Below, piece after piece: positions 40,708 to 49,990 of a stretch of 64,000 bases of DNA (positions within the stretch are counted from its first letter, which is position 1; every line of letters begins with the position of its first letter). Both the position numbers and the translations under genes were made by a program. The notes beneath the pieces were generated by a model. The model was given only the letters and a program-made list of their open reading frames with translations, made no database searches and was not told where the DNA came from. Source of the DNA: Agrococcus terreus (GTDB lineage Bacteria; Actinomycetota; Actinomycetes; Actinomycetales; Microbacteriaceae); the NCBI RefSeq assembly GCF_014645235.1, contig NZ_BMLM01000002.1, positions 1 to 64,000 on the forward strand. Reading direction: 5' to 3'.

Positions 40708-41214
40708 TCAGGCGCGCTCGAGCGTGCGGTAGCGGTAGCGGAGGCCGGTGCGGCTCTCGTGCCAGCCCTCGGCCGGGTCGCGCCCCACCTCGCGCCAGCC
40801 CGCCCCCGGCTCGGGCGCGACGGTGTCGCCGTCGGCTTCCAGGTCGATGTCGGTGATCTCGAGCACGTCGGCGCGGTCGATCGCATCGCGGTAGACGCGG
40901 CCGCCGCCGATGATCCAGGCCTCGCCGCCCTCCGCCAGCCTGCCCGCGAGCACGAGCGCCTCCTCGAGGCTGCCGACGACCTGCGCACCGGGCGCGGCGT
41001 AGGCGGCATCGGAGGTGATCACGACGTTCGCGCGGCCCGGGAGCGGCCGGAAGCGCTCGGGGAACGACTCCCACGTCCGCCGGCCCATCACGACCGGGTG
41101 CCCCGTCGTGGTCGCCTTGAAGCGCGCCATGTCCTCGGGCAGCGACCACGGCATGTCGCCGGCCTCGCCGATGACGCCGCCGCGGGCCTGCGCCCAGATC
41201 ATCCCGATCCGCAT
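40708..41214 (-). CDS. folA: Dihydrofolate reductase
   Basis: Regenerates tetrahydrofolate after ThyA. The protein is 168 residues. MIWAQARGGVIGEAGDMPWSLPEDMARFK is the family start, with Trp and Pro-Glu-Asp around the active site; VVMGRRTWESFP and WIIGGGRVYRDA follow. One base separates it from thyA, so the pair is coupled. Confidence 0.95.
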   Translation of the reverse strand: MRIGMIWAQARGGVIGEAGDMPWSLPEDMARFKATTTGHPVVMGRRTWESFPERFRPLPGRANVVITSDAAYAAPGAQVVGSLEEALVLAGRLAEGGEAWIIGGGRVYRDAIDRADVLEITDIDLEADGDTVAPEPGAGWREVGRDPAEGWHESRTGLRYRYRTLERA

Positions 41215-41215
41215 G

Positions 41216-42079
41216 TCAGACCGCGACCGGCGCCTTGATGCCCGGGTGGTGCTGGTAGTCGACGACCTCGAAGTCGTCGAGCTCGTAGTCGAGGACGCTG
41301 TCGGGCGTGCGGCGGATGCGCAGCGTCGGCAGCGGGAACGGCTCGCGAGCGAGCTGCCGCTCGACCTGCTCGACGTGGTTGTCGTAGATGTGGCAGTCGC
41401 CGCCGGTCCACACGAAGTCGCCCACCTCGAGGCCCGTCTGCTGCGCGACCATGTGCGTCAGCAGCGCGTAGCTCGCGATGTTGAAGGGCACGCCGAGGAA
41501 CATGTCGGCCGAGCGCTGGTACAGCTGGCACGAGAGCCGGCCGTCGGCGACGTGGAACTGGAAGAACGCGTGGCACGGCGCGAGCGCCATGTCGGGGATG
41601 TCGGCCGGGTTCCAGGCCGAGACGATGTGGCGGCGCGAGTCGGGGTTCGTGCGGATCGACTCGACGACCTGCGCGACCTGGTCGATGGAGCCGCCGTCGG
41701 GCGTCGGCCACGAGCGCCACTGGACGCCGTAGACGGGGCCGAGGTCGCCCTCCGCATCCGCCCACTCGTCCCAGATGGTGACGCCCTGCTCCTGCAGCCA
41801 GCGCACGTTCGACTCGCCGCGCAGGAACCAGAGCAGCTCGAGCGCGATCGACTTGAAGTGCACCCGCTTCGTGGTGATGAGCGGGAAGCCCTGCGAGAGG
41901 TCGTAGCGCAGCTGCCGGCCGAAGACCGAGCGCGTGCCGGTGCCGGTGCGGTCGCCCTTCACCTCGCCGTGCGCGAGCACGTCGGCGAGCAGCTGCTCGT
42001 AGGGGTGGCCGTCGAAGCGGTGCGCGTCGGCGGCGCTGACCTCGGTGGCGCCGCCTTCGGTGGGAACGGTGTCGCTCAT
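41216..42079 (-). CDS. thyA: Thymidylate synthase (ThyA)
   Basis: Methylates dUMP to dTMP using methylene-tetrahydrofolate. The protein is 287 residues. The catalytic Cys lies in [12 protein letters not shown], dUMP-binding motifs are [19 protein letters not shown] and DCHIYDNH, and the N-terminal GDRTGTGT loop is present. AGGAGG lies four bases before ATG; the start overlaps the upstream membrane-protein stop by 4 bp. This is classical ThyA, not the flavin-dependent ThyX. Confidence 0.97.
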   Translation of the reverse strand: MSDTVPTEGGATEVSAADAHRFDGHPYEQLLADVLAHGEVKGDRTGTGTRSVFGRQLRYDLSQGFPLITTKRVHFKSIALELLWFLRGESNVRWLQEQGVTIWDEWADAEGDLGPVYGVQWRSWPTPDGGSIDQVAQVVESIRTNPDSRRHIVSAWNPADIPDMALAPCHAFFQFHVADGRLSCQLYQRSADMFLGVPFNIASYALLTHMVAQQTGLEVGDFVWTGGDCHIYDNHVEQVERQLAREPFPLPTLRIRRTPDSVLDYELDDFEVVDYQHHPGIKAPVAV

Positions 42080-42600
42080 GCTGCCTCCTGGCTCCCATCC
42101 TGGCGCACGTCGCCCGCGCGACCCGCGTCGCCGCGGCGCGCCGCTCGACGGAGGCGCAGGGCCTGGCGGGCGGCGTGGCGCGCGCGGCGCCGGTCGCGCG
42201 CCGCGTCGTACGCCATCGACAGCCGCAGCCACGACTCCCACGACTCCTCGTGCGCCTCGACGTCGGCGCGCGCCGCGGGGAACGCTGCCAGCGCGGCCTC
42301 CTGGTCGGGGCGTCCGCCGGGCGTCGTCGGCAGCGGCTCGGGCATGCCGCCGGCCGCGTCGAGCTCGCGCACGGCGCGGTCGAGCTGCACGCCGAAGACC
42401 ACCTCGCGCACGAGCGCCCACGCACCTGCCACGAACATCACGAGCAGCGCAATGCCCACGCCGATGCCGATCGGCTCGCCGGTGGCGATGAAGCGGATGG
42501 CGCGGTCGCCCGCGAGCACGACGTAGAGGCCGAGGAGCGCGGCCATCGCGAGCGCGGCGGCGCGCGGGATGCCCGCAGGCGCGGCGCGGCGCTCGCTCAC
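42076..42600 (-). CDS. Two-helix membrane protein of the dapB-thyA operon
   Basis: 174 residues, function unknown. Two membrane helices (about 13-35 and 45-68) are followed by a charged cytoplasmic region with a helical-repeat-like part ([33 protein letters not shown]), similar to one TPR hairpin. GTG start overlapping dapB (GTGA); the stop overlaps the thyA start (ATGA), so it is tightly coupled to both. Confidence 0.72.
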   Translation of the reverse strand: MSERRAAPAGIPRAAALAMAALLGLYVVLAGDRAIRFIATGEPIGIGVGIALLVMFVAGAWALVREVVFGVQLDRAVRELDAAGGMPEPLPTTPGGRPDQEAALAAFPAARADVEAHEESWESWLRLSMAYDAARDRRRARHAARQALRLRRAARRGDAGRAGDVRQDGSQEAA

Positions 42601-43301
42601 GCGAGGCCCAGCAGGTCGCCGATGCCGACCGTGACGCCGGCGCGCGGCTCGGCGCGGAGCGCGAGCAGGATGCCGGCGGCGTACGACTCGGGGCTCGTCG
42701 TGTCGTGGCGGATGGTGAGGGTCTCGCCGAGGCCGCCGAAGACGACCTCCTGCCGCGCGACGACGCCCGGCAGCCGCATCGCGTGCACGGGCACCCCGGC
42801 GATGACGGTGCCGCGGCCCGGCTCGTCGGGCGTGGGCGCCTCGAAGGCGCGGACGGCGCCGATCGCCTCGGCGGTGCGGGTCGCGGTGCCGCTCGGCGCG
42901 TCGACCTTCTTCGCGTGGTGCGCCTCGAGGATCTCGACCGCCTCGAAGTGCGCGGCCGCGATCGTCGCGAGGTGCGTCTCGAGGGTGCTGCCGAGCGAGA
43001 AGTTGGGCACGATGCGGACGCGCTCGCCGCCGCGCTCGCGGAGCGCGTCGATGCGCGCCTCGCTCCACCCGCTCGTGCCGACGACCACCGGGACGCCGGC
43101 GGCGACGGCCGCGTCGACGATCCCCTCGCTCGCCTCGAGCACCGTGGCGTCGAAGAGCACGTCGAGGCCTTCGAGCTCGAGCGACTCCCGCGCGTCGACC
43201 GGCACGGCCTCGAGGTCGTCGGCCTCCTGCGCGAGGCGCAGGGCGAGGGATCCGAGCCTGCCGGTGCTGCCGGAGACGCCGACGCGGAGGGTGCGAGCCA
43301 T
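42597..43301 (-). CDS. dapB: 4-hydroxy-tetrahydrodipicolinate reductase
   Basis: NAD(P)H-dependent reductase in diaminopimelate synthesis. The protein is 234 residues, slightly short for the family. Rossmann start [12 protein letters not shown], catalytic motif [15 protein letters not shown], and NFSLGS. First gene of dapB-membrane protein-thyA-folA. ATG with TAGGCT six bases upstream. Confidence 0.95.
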   Translation of the reverse strand: MARTLRVGVSGSTGRLGSLALRLAQEADDLEAVPVDARESLELEGLDVLFDATVLEASEGIVDAAVAAGVPVVVGTSGWSEARIDALRERGGERVRIVPNFSLGSTLETHLATIAAAHFEAVEILEAHHAKKVDAPSGTATRTAEAIGAVRAFEAPTPDEPGRGTVIAGVPVHAMRLPGVVARQEVVFGGLGETLTIRHDTTSPESYAAGILLALRAEPRAGVTVGIGDLLGLA

Positions 43302-43307
43302 GGCTCC

Positions 43308-43313
43308 AGCCTA
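43308..43313 (-). promoter_or_regulatory. Leaderless -10 element of dapB-thyA-folA
   Basis: TAGGCT on the minus strand, six bases before ATG. Confidence 0.55.
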
Positions 43314-43354
43314 CGAGGGCGGCGCATGCGGGCGGGGGCCGTCCGCGGCGAGCG

Positions 43355-43360
43355 TAGGGT
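43355..43360 (+). promoter_or_regulatory. Leaderless -10 element of GNAT gene 2
   Basis: TAGGGT, six bases before GTG at 43367. Confidence 0.5.
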
Positions 43361-43366
43361 CGGATC

Positions 43367-43828
43367 GTGAGCATCCGCATCGAGCACGAGCCCGCCGACT
43401 CCCCCGCCGCCCAGGGGCTCCTGGAGGCGTACTTCGCGGATCGGGCGATGACGTTCGTCGGCGGCCCCTACCGGCCGAAGCCCGCCGACCCCTCGACGCT
43501 GCGCGCCCCGGACGGGGCGTTCCTCGTGGCGCGCGCGGAGGACGGCGCGGCGATCGGGTGCGGCGCGCTGCGGCGGCTCGGCCCCGCGCGCTTCGAGGTG
43601 AAGCACCTCTACGTCGCCCCCGCCGGCCGCGGGCGCGGCACGGGCGCCGCGCTGCTGCGCGCGCTCGAGGAGGAGGCGGTGCGGCTCGGCGCCGACGAGG
43701 TCGTGCTCGACACCAACCGCTCGCTCGAGGCCGCGAACGGCCTCTACGCATCCCGCGGCTACGAGGCCATCGAGCCCTACAACGACAACCCGAACGCGAC
43801 GAGCTGGTTCCGCAAGCCCGTCGGCTGA
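43367..43828 (+). CDS. GNAT-family N-acetyltransferase
   Basis: 153-residue acetyltransferase, substrate unknown. Acetyl-CoA motif [26 protein letters not shown], then [29 protein letters not shown], a pattern of small-molecule GNATs. GTG start set by the leaderless -10. Convergent with the histidine phosphatase across a spacer of inverted repeats. Confidence 0.85.
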   Translation: MSIRIEHEPADSPAAQGLLEAYFADRAMTFVGGPYRPKPADPSTLRAPDGAFLVARAEDGAAIGCGALRRLGPARFEVKHLYVAPAGRGRGTGAALLRALEEEAVRLGADEVVLDTNRSLEAANGLYASRGYEAIEPYNDNPNATSWFRKPVG

Positions 43829-43841
43829 CCCGCCGCTCGCC

Positions 43842-43896
43842 GAGGTGCACCGAAGCGCCCGCTCCGGGCGCGGCTCGGGGCCGATCGGTGCACCTC
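43842..43896. repeat. Inverted repeat 1 after GNAT gene 2
   Basis: 12 bp arms GAGGTGCACCGA (43842-43853) and its complement (43885-43896). The left arm runs into TGCACCGAAGCGCCC (43846-43860), repeated at 43909. It may terminate the GNAT transcript. Confidence 0.6.
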
Positions 43897-43907
43897 CCTC
43901 GGCGCAG

Positions 43908-43956
43908 ATGCACCGAAGCGCCCCGCTCCGGCGTGGATGGGGGCGCTTCGGTGCAT
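43908..43956. terminator. Inverted repeat 2, probable bidirectional terminator
   Basis: 17 bp perfect stem ATGCACCGAAGCGCCCC (43908-43924) with its complement (43940-43956) and a 15-base loop, between convergent genes. It shares its 15 bp core with inverted repeat 1. Confidence 0.65.
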
Positions 43957-43984
43957 GCGGGCGACGCGGCGGCCGCGACGCGCG

Positions 43985-44587
43985 TCAGTAGGGCTGCGGG
44001 ATCGCGAGGCCCGTGCGGTCCTCGGGCGGCAGGTGGCCGAGGTCGTTGTGGGTCACGAGCTGCGCGGGCTTGCCCGAGCGGAGGCGGATGATCGTGAGGC
44101 CGCAGTTGGCCTGGTTCAGGGCCATCCACTGCCACGCCGGCGCCTGCATGACCTCGCGCACGAACCAGCCGATGACGAAGTTGTGGGTCACGAGCAGCTC
44201 GTTGACGTCGCCGCGCGAGGGGCGCAGCCACTGGTCGCCGGCGTCCTGCATCTGCGCGGCGCCGGCCTCGACCTGCTCGTCGCGCACGCTCTCGAGGAAG
44301 CGGTGGAAGCCGGAGGGCGTGTCGTGCTCGAGGCCCGACGGGATGCAGTCGAGCAGCAGCGACGAGCGCTCGAACGGCACCGCCGGCAGGCGCTGCTGCA
44401 TGATCGACGCGGTCTCGACCGCGCGCTCGAGCGGCGAGGTCCACGCGTGGTCGAAGCGCACGCCCGACAGCCGCTGCGCGATCGCCTGCGCCTGGCGCAC
44501 GCCGCGGGGCGAGAGGGCGCCGTCGTCGACGCCGTGCTCCGCGTCGACCTGCTCGCCGTGTCGGACGAGGTAGAGCAGGTGGGCCAT
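43985..44587 (-). CDS. Histidine phosphatase (phosphoglycerate mutase-like) family protein
   Basis: 200 residues. The catalytic RHG is at 9-11 (YLVRHGEQVDAEHG), with SPLERAVETA and LLVTHNFVIGWFV completing the site. Members include cofactor-dependent mutases and phosphatases of sugars or cofactors; the substrate cannot be told. GGAGG lies four bases before ATG. A 7 bp GC stem (44646-44664) lies in the 92 bp gap to the upstream M16 gene. Confidence 0.87.
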   Translation of the reverse strand: MAHLLYLVRHGEQVDAEHGVDDGALSPRGVRQAQAIAQRLSGVRFDHAWTSPLERAVETASIMQQRLPAVPFERSSLLLDCIPSGLEHDTPSGFHRFLESVRDEQVEAGAAQMQDAGDQWLRPSRGDVNELLVTHNFVIGWFVREVMQAPAWQWMALNQANCGLTIIRLRSGKPAQLVTHNDLGHLPPEDRTGLAIPQPY

Positions 44588-44679
44588 GGTTCCTCCGGGC
44601 GCGTGCAGCGTCGTGCGTGACAGGGCCGTCCGTGCCCGAGGGCCGGCGGCGGTTCGGCCGCCGCTGCGCTCCGTCGCGC

Positions 44680-46062
44680 TCAGGCCGCCGGTTCCACCGT
44701 ACCCCGAGGCGCCGACGCGTCGCCGGACGCGGTCGCCGGCACGACGAGCCGGTCGTAGCCGTCGACGGCGGGACCGACCGCCGCGATCGAGCGCGGGCCC
44801 CCGGCGAGCTCGGCCGCCAGCGAGCGGACGTCCGCATCGGTGACCGCGTCGATCCGCTCGAGGGCGGCGTCGATGTCGGCGAGCTCGCCGAGCGTGAGCT
44901 CCGCGCGGCCCAGCCGCGACATCCGCGCATCCGAGTCCTCGAGCGCGAGCGCCGACCCGCCGGCGAGCTGGCCCTTGGCGCGCCGCAGCTCGTCGGCCGA
45001 GACGCCCTCGACGAGCCGCTCGAGCTCGGCGCCCATGAGCTCGGCGACCTCGATCGCCTTCCGCGGGGCGCACGCCGCGGCGAGCGACATGAGGCCCGCG
45101 TCCGAGTAGCCGGACGAGTACGAGTAGACGGCGTACGCGAGGCCGCGCCGCTCGCGCACCTCCTGGAACAGCCGCGACGACATGCCCGAGCCCAGCACGG
45201 CGTTGAGCACCGCGAGCGCGCCGCGGCGCGGGTCGCCCGCGACGATGCCGGGCATGCCGATCATGAGGTTCACCTGCTCGAGCGGCCGGTCGACGACGAC
45301 GAGGCCGCCCGCGCCCGGCGCGGCGGGGTCGGATGCGCGACGCGGCCGGGGCGCGCCCGTGCCGAGGCTCCAGCCGTACCGGTGCAGCGCGTCCTGCAGC
45401 AGCGCGACGATCCGATCGTGGTCGACGGCGCCGGCGACCGTGACGACGACGTCGCCCGGGCCGTAGTGCTCGCGGTAGTGCTCCGCGACGCGGTCGCGGC
45501 TCACCTCGCGGATGGAGGCGGGGCTGCCGCCGATCGGGCGGCCCAGCGGGTGCTCGCCGTGCACGAGCTCGGCGAGCCGCTCCCCCGCGACGTCGGCCGG
45601 GTCGTCGTCGGCCATCGCGAGCTCGTCGAGGATGACGTCGCGCTCGCGCTCGAACTCCTCGGCGTCGAGCACCGAGGAGACGATCATGTCGGCGAGCACG
45701 TCGATCGCCATGGGCACGTCGCGGTCGCGCACCTTCGCGTAGTAGCAGGTGTGCTCCTTGGTGGTGACGGCGTTGTGCTCGCCGCCCACCTCGTCGAAGG
45801 CCACCGCGATGTCGAAGGCCGAGCGCGTCGGCGTGCCCTTGAAGAGCAGGTGCTCGAGGAAGTGCGTGGCGCCGAGCGCGTCCTCGCGCTCGTCGCGCGA
45901 GCCGACCGGCACCCAGAAGCCCACGGAGGCGCTCACGGCGCCGGGCACGGACTCGGTGAGGACGCGCACGCCGCTCGGGAGCAGGCTGCGGCGCACGACG
46001 GCGCCGCCCGCGGCGGCGATGGCGATCTCGGGGGTCTCGAGCTGGAGGGGCACGACGGGCAT
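44680..46062 (-). CDS. M16-family zinc peptidase
   Basis: 460 residues, two M16 repeats. The inverted zinc motif HFLEH is at 67-71 (ATHFLEHLLFKGT), with the downstream acidic ligand expected near 144-150. It is encoded next to pnp in many bacteria (the PqqL/YmxG type), probably a cytoplasmic processing peptidase; no signal peptide is seen. ATG with TAGGCT six bases upstream. Confidence 0.92.
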   Translation of the reverse strand: MPVVPLQLETPEIAIAAAGGAVVRRSLLPSGVRVLTESVPGAVSASVGFWVPVGSRDEREDALGATHFLEHLLFKGTPTRSAFDIAVAFDEVGGEHNAVTTKEHTCYYAKVRDRDVPMAIDVLADMIVSSVLDAEEFERERDVILDELAMADDDPADVAGERLAELVHGEHPLGRPIGGSPASIREVSRDRVAEHYREHYGPGDVVVTVAGAVDHDRIVALLQDALHRYGWSLGTGAPRPRRASDPAAPGAGGLVVVDRPLEQVNLMIGMPGIVAGDPRRGALAVLNAVLGSGMSSRLFQEVRERRGLAYAVYSYSSGYSDAGLMSLAAACAPRKAIEVAELMGAELERLVEGVSADELRRAKGQLAGGSALALEDSDARMSRLGRAELTLGELADIDAALERIDAVTDADVRSLAAELAGGPRSIAAVGPAVDGYDRLVVPATASGDASAPRGTVEPAA

Positions 46063-46068
46063 CCGTCC

Positions 46069-46074
46069 AGCCTA
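46069..46074 (-). promoter_or_regulatory. Leaderless -10 element of the M16 peptidase gene
   Basis: TAGGCT on the minus strand, six bases before ATG. Confidence 0.55.
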
Positions 46075-46100
46075 CGGCCGTCGGCCGCCGCCGCGGCCCG

Positions 46101-46143
46101 GATGCGACTCGGATGCGTTCCGGATGCGCCTCGGACGCGACGG
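46101..46143. repeat. Four tandem 11 bp repeats upstream of the M16 gene
   Basis: GATGCGACTCG, GATGCGTTCCG, GATGCGCCTCG and GACGCGACGG in tandem, one helical turn apart. They lie between the pnp terminator and the M16 promoter and could be an array of sites for a DNA-binding protein. Function unknown. Confidence 0.5.
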
Positions 46144-46172
46144 AGGCCCCCGCGCGATGCGGGGGCCTCCGT
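46140..46172 (-). terminator. Terminator of pnp
   Basis: Perfect 14 bp stem (ACGGAGGCCCCCGC) with a 5-base loop, starting 15 bp after the pnp stop. Confidence 0.8.
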
Positions 46173-46187
46173 GCGCCTAGCGCGAGG

Positions 46188-48449
46188 TCACTCGGCGGCC
46201 GGGGCCTCCGAGGCTGCCTCGTCCGTCGACGCGTCCTTCGACTCGTCGACGAGCTCGAGCGAGAGCTTGCCGCGGTCGTCGATCTTCGTGATCTCGACCT
46301 GGAGCTTCTGGCCCACGGTCACGACGTCCTCGACGGCCTCGATGCGCTTGCCGCCGTTGAGCGGGCGCATCGCGGTGACGTGGAGCAGGCCGTCGCGGCC
46401 CGGCAGCAGCGAGACGAACGCGCCGAACGAGGCGATCTTCACGACCGTGCCGAGGTAGCGCTCGCCGACCTCGGGGTTGAGCGGGTTGGCGATCGCGTTG
46501 ACCGCGGCGCGCGCGGCCTCCGCCGAGGGGCCGTCGACGGCGCCGATGTAGACGGTGCCGTTGTCCTCGATCGAGATCTGGGCGCCCGTGTCGTCCTGGA
46601 TCTGGTTGATCGTCTTGCCCTTGGGGCCGATGAGCTCGCCGATCTTGTCGACCGGGATCTGCACGCTGATGACGCGCGGCGCGGTGGGCGCCATCTCGTC
46701 GGGGGCGTCGATGGCGGCGGTGAGGACCTCGAGGATCTTCGTGCGCGCCTCCTTCGCCTGCGTGAGCGCGCCGCCGAGCACCGAGGCCGGGAGGCCCGAG
46801 AGCTTGGTGTCGAGCTGGATGGCGGTGACGAACTCGGGCGTGCCGGCGACCTTGAAGTCCATGTCGCCGAGCGCGTCCTCGGCGCCGAGGATGTCGGTGA
46901 GCGCCGCGTAGCGGGTCTCGCCGTCGACCTCGTCCGAGACCAGGCCCATCGCGATGCCCGCGACGGGCGCCTTGAGCGGCACGCCGGCGTTGAGCAGCGC
47001 GAGCGTCGAGGCGCAGACCGAGCCCATCGACGTCGAGCCGTTCGACCCGAGCGCCTCCGAGACCTGGCGGATCGCGTAGGGGAACTCCTCGCGGCTCGGC
47101 AGCACGGGCACGAGCGCGCGCTCGGCCAGGGCGCCGTGGCCGATCTCGCGGCGCTTCGGGCTGCCGACGCGGCCCGTCTCGCCCGTCGAGTACGGCGGGA
47201 AGTTGTAGTTGTGCATGTAGCGCTTCGACGTGACCGGGCTCAGCGAGTCGATCTGCTGCTCGAGCTTCAGCATGTTCAGCGTGGTGATGCCCATGATCTG
47301 GGTCTCGCCGCGCTGGAAGATGGCCGAGCCGTGCACGCGCGGGACGACCGCGACCTCGGCGTCGAGCGGACGGATGTCGGCGAGGCCGCGGCCGTCCATG
47401 CGCACGCCGTCGGTGAGGATGCGGCCGCGGACGACCTCCTTCGTGACGGCCTTGTAGGCGCCGGAGACCTGCGTCGCGACGACGGCCTCGAGCTCGCCGC
47501 GCTCGACGCGGGCGTTGATCTCCTGCTTGACCTGCTCCTTGAGCCGGTCGTCGGCGTCCTGGCGCTCGAGCTTGGCCGCGATCTGGTAGACCTCGGCCAG
47601 GCGGTCCTTCGCGAGCTCGCGGACGGCGACGAGCGCCTCCTCCGAGTACGGCGGGAAGAGCGGGTACTCCTGCGTCTCCTTGGCGGCGGTCTTGGCGACC
47701 TCCGCCTGGGCGGCGACGAGCTGCTTGATGAAGGGCTTCGAGGCCTCGAGGCCCTGGGCCACGACCTCCTCGGTCGGCTTGACGGCGCCGCCCTCGATGA
47801 GCTCCCACGCGTTGTCGGTGGCCTCGGCCTCGACCATCATGATCGCGACGTCCTCGTTGCCCGCGGCATCGGTGACGACGCGGCCCGCGACGACCATGTT
47901 GAACACGGCCTGCTCGAGCTGCGAGTGCTTGGGGAAGGCGACCCACTGGCCGTCGATGAGCGCGACGCGCACGCCGCCGATCGGGCCGTCGAACGGCAGG
48001 CCCGAGAGCTGCGTCGACATGGACGCGGCGTTGATGGCGAGGACGTCGTACAGCTCGTCGGGCTCGATGGCGAGCACGGTGACGACGACCTGGACCTCGT
48101 TGCGGATGCCCTCGACGAACGACGGGCGCAGCGGCCGGTCGATGAGGCGGCAGGTGAGGATGGCGTCGGTCGAGGGGCGGCCCTCGCGACGGAAGAACGA
48201 GCCGGGGATGCGGCCCGCGGCGTACATGCGCTCCTCGACGTCGACCGTGAGCGGGAAGAAGTCGAAGTGGTCCTTCGGCTGCTTCGAGACGCTCGTGGCG
48301 CTGAGGAGCATGGTCTCCTCGTCGATGTACGCGACCGCGGCGCCCTGCGCCTGCTGCGCGAGGCGGCCGGTCTCGAACCGGACGGTGCGGGTGCCGAAGC
48401 GGCCGTTGTCGATGACGGCCTCGGCGAAGGTGATCTCAGGACCCTCCAC
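46188..48449 (-). CDS. pnp: Polyribonucleotide nucleotidyltransferase (PNPase)
   Basis: Phosphate-dependent 3'-5' exoribonuclease; in actinobacteria often also the tail-adding enzyme. The protein is 753 residues. Two RNase PH domains (about 10-240 and 340-560), then KH ([17 protein letters not shown]) and S1 ([20 protein letters not shown]) RNA-binding domains. GTG start after an AGGAG site. A long leader (TAGCAT -10 at 48630-48625) contains a hairpin. The neighbour rpsO is separated from it by an opposing gene. Confidence 0.97.
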   Translation of the reverse strand: MEGPEITFAEAVIDNGRFGTRTVRFETGRLAQQAQGAAVAYIDEETMLLSATSVSKQPKDHFDFFPLTVDVEERMYAAGRIPGSFFRREGRPSTDAILTCRLIDRPLRPSFVEGIRNEVQVVVTVLAIEPDELYDVLAINAASMSTQLSGLPFDGPIGGVRVALIDGQWVAFPKHSQLEQAVFNMVVAGRVVTDAAGNEDVAIMMVEAEATDNAWELIEGGAVKPTEEVVAQGLEASKPFIKQLVAAQAEVAKTAAKETQEYPLFPPYSEEALVAVRELAKDRLAEVYQIAAKLERQDADDRLKEQVKQEINARVERGELEAVVATQVSGAYKAVTKEVVRGRILTDGVRMDGRGLADIRPLDAEVAVVPRVHGSAIFQRGETQIMGITTLNMLKLEQQIDSLSPVTSKRYMHNYNFPPYSTGETGRVGSPKRREIGHGALAERALVPVLPSREEFPYAIRQVSEALGSNGSTSMGSVCASTLALLNAGVPLKAPVAGIAMGLVSDEVDGETRYAALTDILGAEDALGDMDFKVAGTPEFVTAIQLDTKLSGLPASVLGGALTQAKEARTKILEVLTAAIDAPDEMAPTAPRVISVQIPVDKIGELIGPKGKTINQIQDDTGAQISIEDNGTVYIGAVDGPSAEAARAAVNAIANPLNPEVGERYLGTVVKIASFGAFVSLLPGRDGLLHVTAMRPLNGGKRIEAVEDVVTVGQKLQVEITKIDDRGKLSLELVDESKDASTDEAASEAPAAE

Positions 48450-48520
48450 GGGTCTCCTCTCGTCGGCGCGCGAGCGCGCTGTCGATGATCGCGTCGACGG
48501 GCGAGGAGGTGGTCATCAGT

Positions 48521-48553
48521 GGAGGAGGTCGAAGCTCCGCTTCGGCATCCTCC
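48521..48553 (-). promoter_or_regulatory. Hairpin in the pnp leader
   Basis: Two stacked 6 bp stems: GGAGGA/TCCTCC outside (48521-48526, 48548-48553) and CGAAGC/GCTTCG inside (48530-48535, 48539-48544), separated by a 3x3 internal loop. It lies about 70 bp before the pnp start. In E. coli PNPase autoregulates through an RNase III-cut leader hairpin; a similar role here is inferred only. Confidence 0.45.
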
Positions 48554-48624
48554 ACCAACGACCAGACTCTGGGTCTCGTCCGTGGAGGCGCGATCGGCTG
48601 GCGATGGTGCTGCAGCCGGGCTCG

Positions 48625-48630
48625 ATGCTA
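48625..48630 (-). promoter_or_regulatory. -10 element of pnp
   Basis: TAGCAT on the minus strand, giving a leader of about 170 bases. No clear -35. Confidence 0.4.
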
Positions 48631-48693
48631 CCAGCCGGATGCCGGGATCCCGCGGAACGGCGCAGGATCGCGCTGCCGCTCGGCCGCCGCGGC

Positions 48694-48699
48694 TAGCCT
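48694..48699 (+). promoter_or_regulatory. Leaderless -10 element of the 48706 membrane-protein gene
   Basis: TAGCCT, six bases before ATG at 48706. Confidence 0.55.
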
Positions 48700-48705
48700 G
48701 CGCGC

Positions 48706-49569
48706 ATGCGCACCGTCCCCCCGCCCGACCTGCGTCCGCTGCAGCAGCCGCTCGACGGCGCCCGGCTGCGGGAAGCCAGACGACGCCTGCGCGCCGAGCG
48801 GCAGGCGGCCGACGTGCCGGGCGCCGGGCTCGCGATCGCCGGCTGGGTGCTGCTGCTGCCGGGCGCCCTCGTGCTCGTCGCCGGGCTCGCCGCCCACGAC
48901 GCCGATCCGGCGATGCCCGTCGTCGGCGGCCTGCTCGCCGCGGTCGGCGCCGCGCTGCTCGTCTGGCGCGGTGTGCGCCGCCGCGACGCCGTTCGGCGCG
49001 CTGCGCGGCTGCAGGCGTTCGCCGACGCGAACCGGCTCGCCTACGCGCAGCGCGCGCTGCTCGGGCCGAAGGCGGCGCCCGCGCTGCGGCGCGGGTTCGG
49101 GCACGTCGCGGTCGACGTGCTGCGCGCCCCGGACGGCGCCGAGTGGGGCGTATGGGCCGCGCGGCTGCCGGAGCGGGGCGGCCAGGAGTCGCGGATCGGC
49201 TTCGTCGAGCTGCCGCTGCGCCCTGAGGGGCTGCCGGAGCGGGTGCTCGCGGGACTCATCGACGACCTGCGCTCGGCGCCGCTGCCGCTGCGCGTCGAGC
49301 TGGCGGGCGGGCGCCTCGCCGTGACCGCGGAGCGCGCGTGGGCGGTCGACGACCCGGCCGTGCAGTCGCTCGTGCACCGGATCCGCTCCTGGGCGGCCGC
49401 GGGCACGGCATCTCCGACGGAGCCGTCGGGCGCGATGCCCGCCGCGATCGCCTCCACGCCGGCCGGCCGGCGCGGCGCGCGGGCGGCGCTCGCCTCCGGC
49501 GCGCTCATCGCGCTCGCGGCGATCGGCGCGGCGTTCCTGCAGGCGGTGCTCCGCGCCGCCGCGCCCTGA
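48706..49569 (+). CDS. Membrane protein of unknown function between pnp and rpsO
   Basis: 287 residues. A basic N-terminus (LREARRRLRAERQ) is followed by two membrane helices (about 41-63 and 70-88), a soluble middle (about 95-240) that starts LQAFADANRLAYAQRALLGPK, and a final helix (about 262-282). I do not recognise the family. It splits the usual rpsO-pnp neighbourhood and is transcribed against both. Confidence 0.75.
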   Translation: MRTVPPPDLRPLQQPLDGARLREARRRLRAERQAADVPGAGLAIAGWVLLLPGALVLVAGLAAHDADPAMPVVGGLLAAVGAALLVWRGVRRRDAVRRAARLQAFADANRLAYAQRALLGPKAAPALRRGFGHVAVDVLRAPDGAEWGVWAARLPERGGQESRIGFVELPLRPEGLPERVLAGLIDDLRSAPLPLRVELAGGRLAVTAERAWAVDDPAVQSLVHRIRSWAAAGTASPTEPSGAMPAAIASTPAGRRGARAALASGALIALAAIGAAFLQAVLRAAAP

Positions 49570-49582
49570 GCATCGGCTCGCA

Positions 49583-49656
49583 CGACGAAGAGGAGGGCCG
49601 CCCCTCGCGGGGCGACCTGCGACGAAGAAGAGGGCCGCCCCTCGCGGGGCGACCCT
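49583..49656 (-). terminator. Duplicated terminator of rpsO (two 37 bp copies)
   Basis: Two tandem 37 bp units (49583-49619 and 49620-49656), 34 of 37 bases alike. Each forms a CGCCCC/GGGGCG stem. In the copy nearer rpsO, minus-strand RNA pairs fully over 12 bp, including one U-G pair, around a GCGA loop. It sits between convergent rpsO and the membrane-protein gene and may stop both. Confidence 0.75.
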
Positions 49657-49692
49657 CCTCGTGCCTCGAAGGCGGGAAGTCTCAGGCCGTGA

Positions 49693-49962
49693 CTAGCGGC
49701 GCAGGCCGATGCGCTGGATCAGCGCGCGGTAGCGCTCGATGTCGACCGACTGGAGGTAGCCGAGCAGGCGGCGACGCTGACCGACGAGCAGCAGCAGGCC
49801 ACGACGCGAGTGGTGGTCGTGCTTGTGCTCCTTCAGGTGCTCCGTGAGGTCCTTGATGCGGCGCGACAGGATCGCGACCTGCACCTCGGGGCTCCCGGTG
49901 TCGCCCTCGTGCGTGGCGTACTCCTCGATGATGGCCTTCTTGACCTCTGCGTTCAGGCTCAT
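49693..49962 (-). CDS. rpsO: 30S ribosomal protein S15
   Basis: 89-residue 16S-binding protein: [27 protein letters not shown] and [25 protein letters not shown] are family hallmarks. A -10 (TAGAGT, 50053-50048) gives a leader of about 80 bases that contains an 8 bp hairpin, possibly for S15 feedback. The TAG of that -10 is also the stop of the PrsW gene. Confidence 0.98.
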   Translation of the reverse strand: MSLNAEVKKAIIEEYATHEGDTGSPEVQVAILSRRIKDLTEHLKEHKHDHHSRRGLLLLVGQRRRLLGYLQSVDIERYRALIQRIGLRR

Positions 49963-49990
49963 GTGGACCCCTCTCTGCTTGCAGCGCGGT

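Noticed and set aside
43842-43956. Insertion sequence ends
   Set aside because: There is no transposase or gene between the arms, and the stems suit termination between convergent genes.
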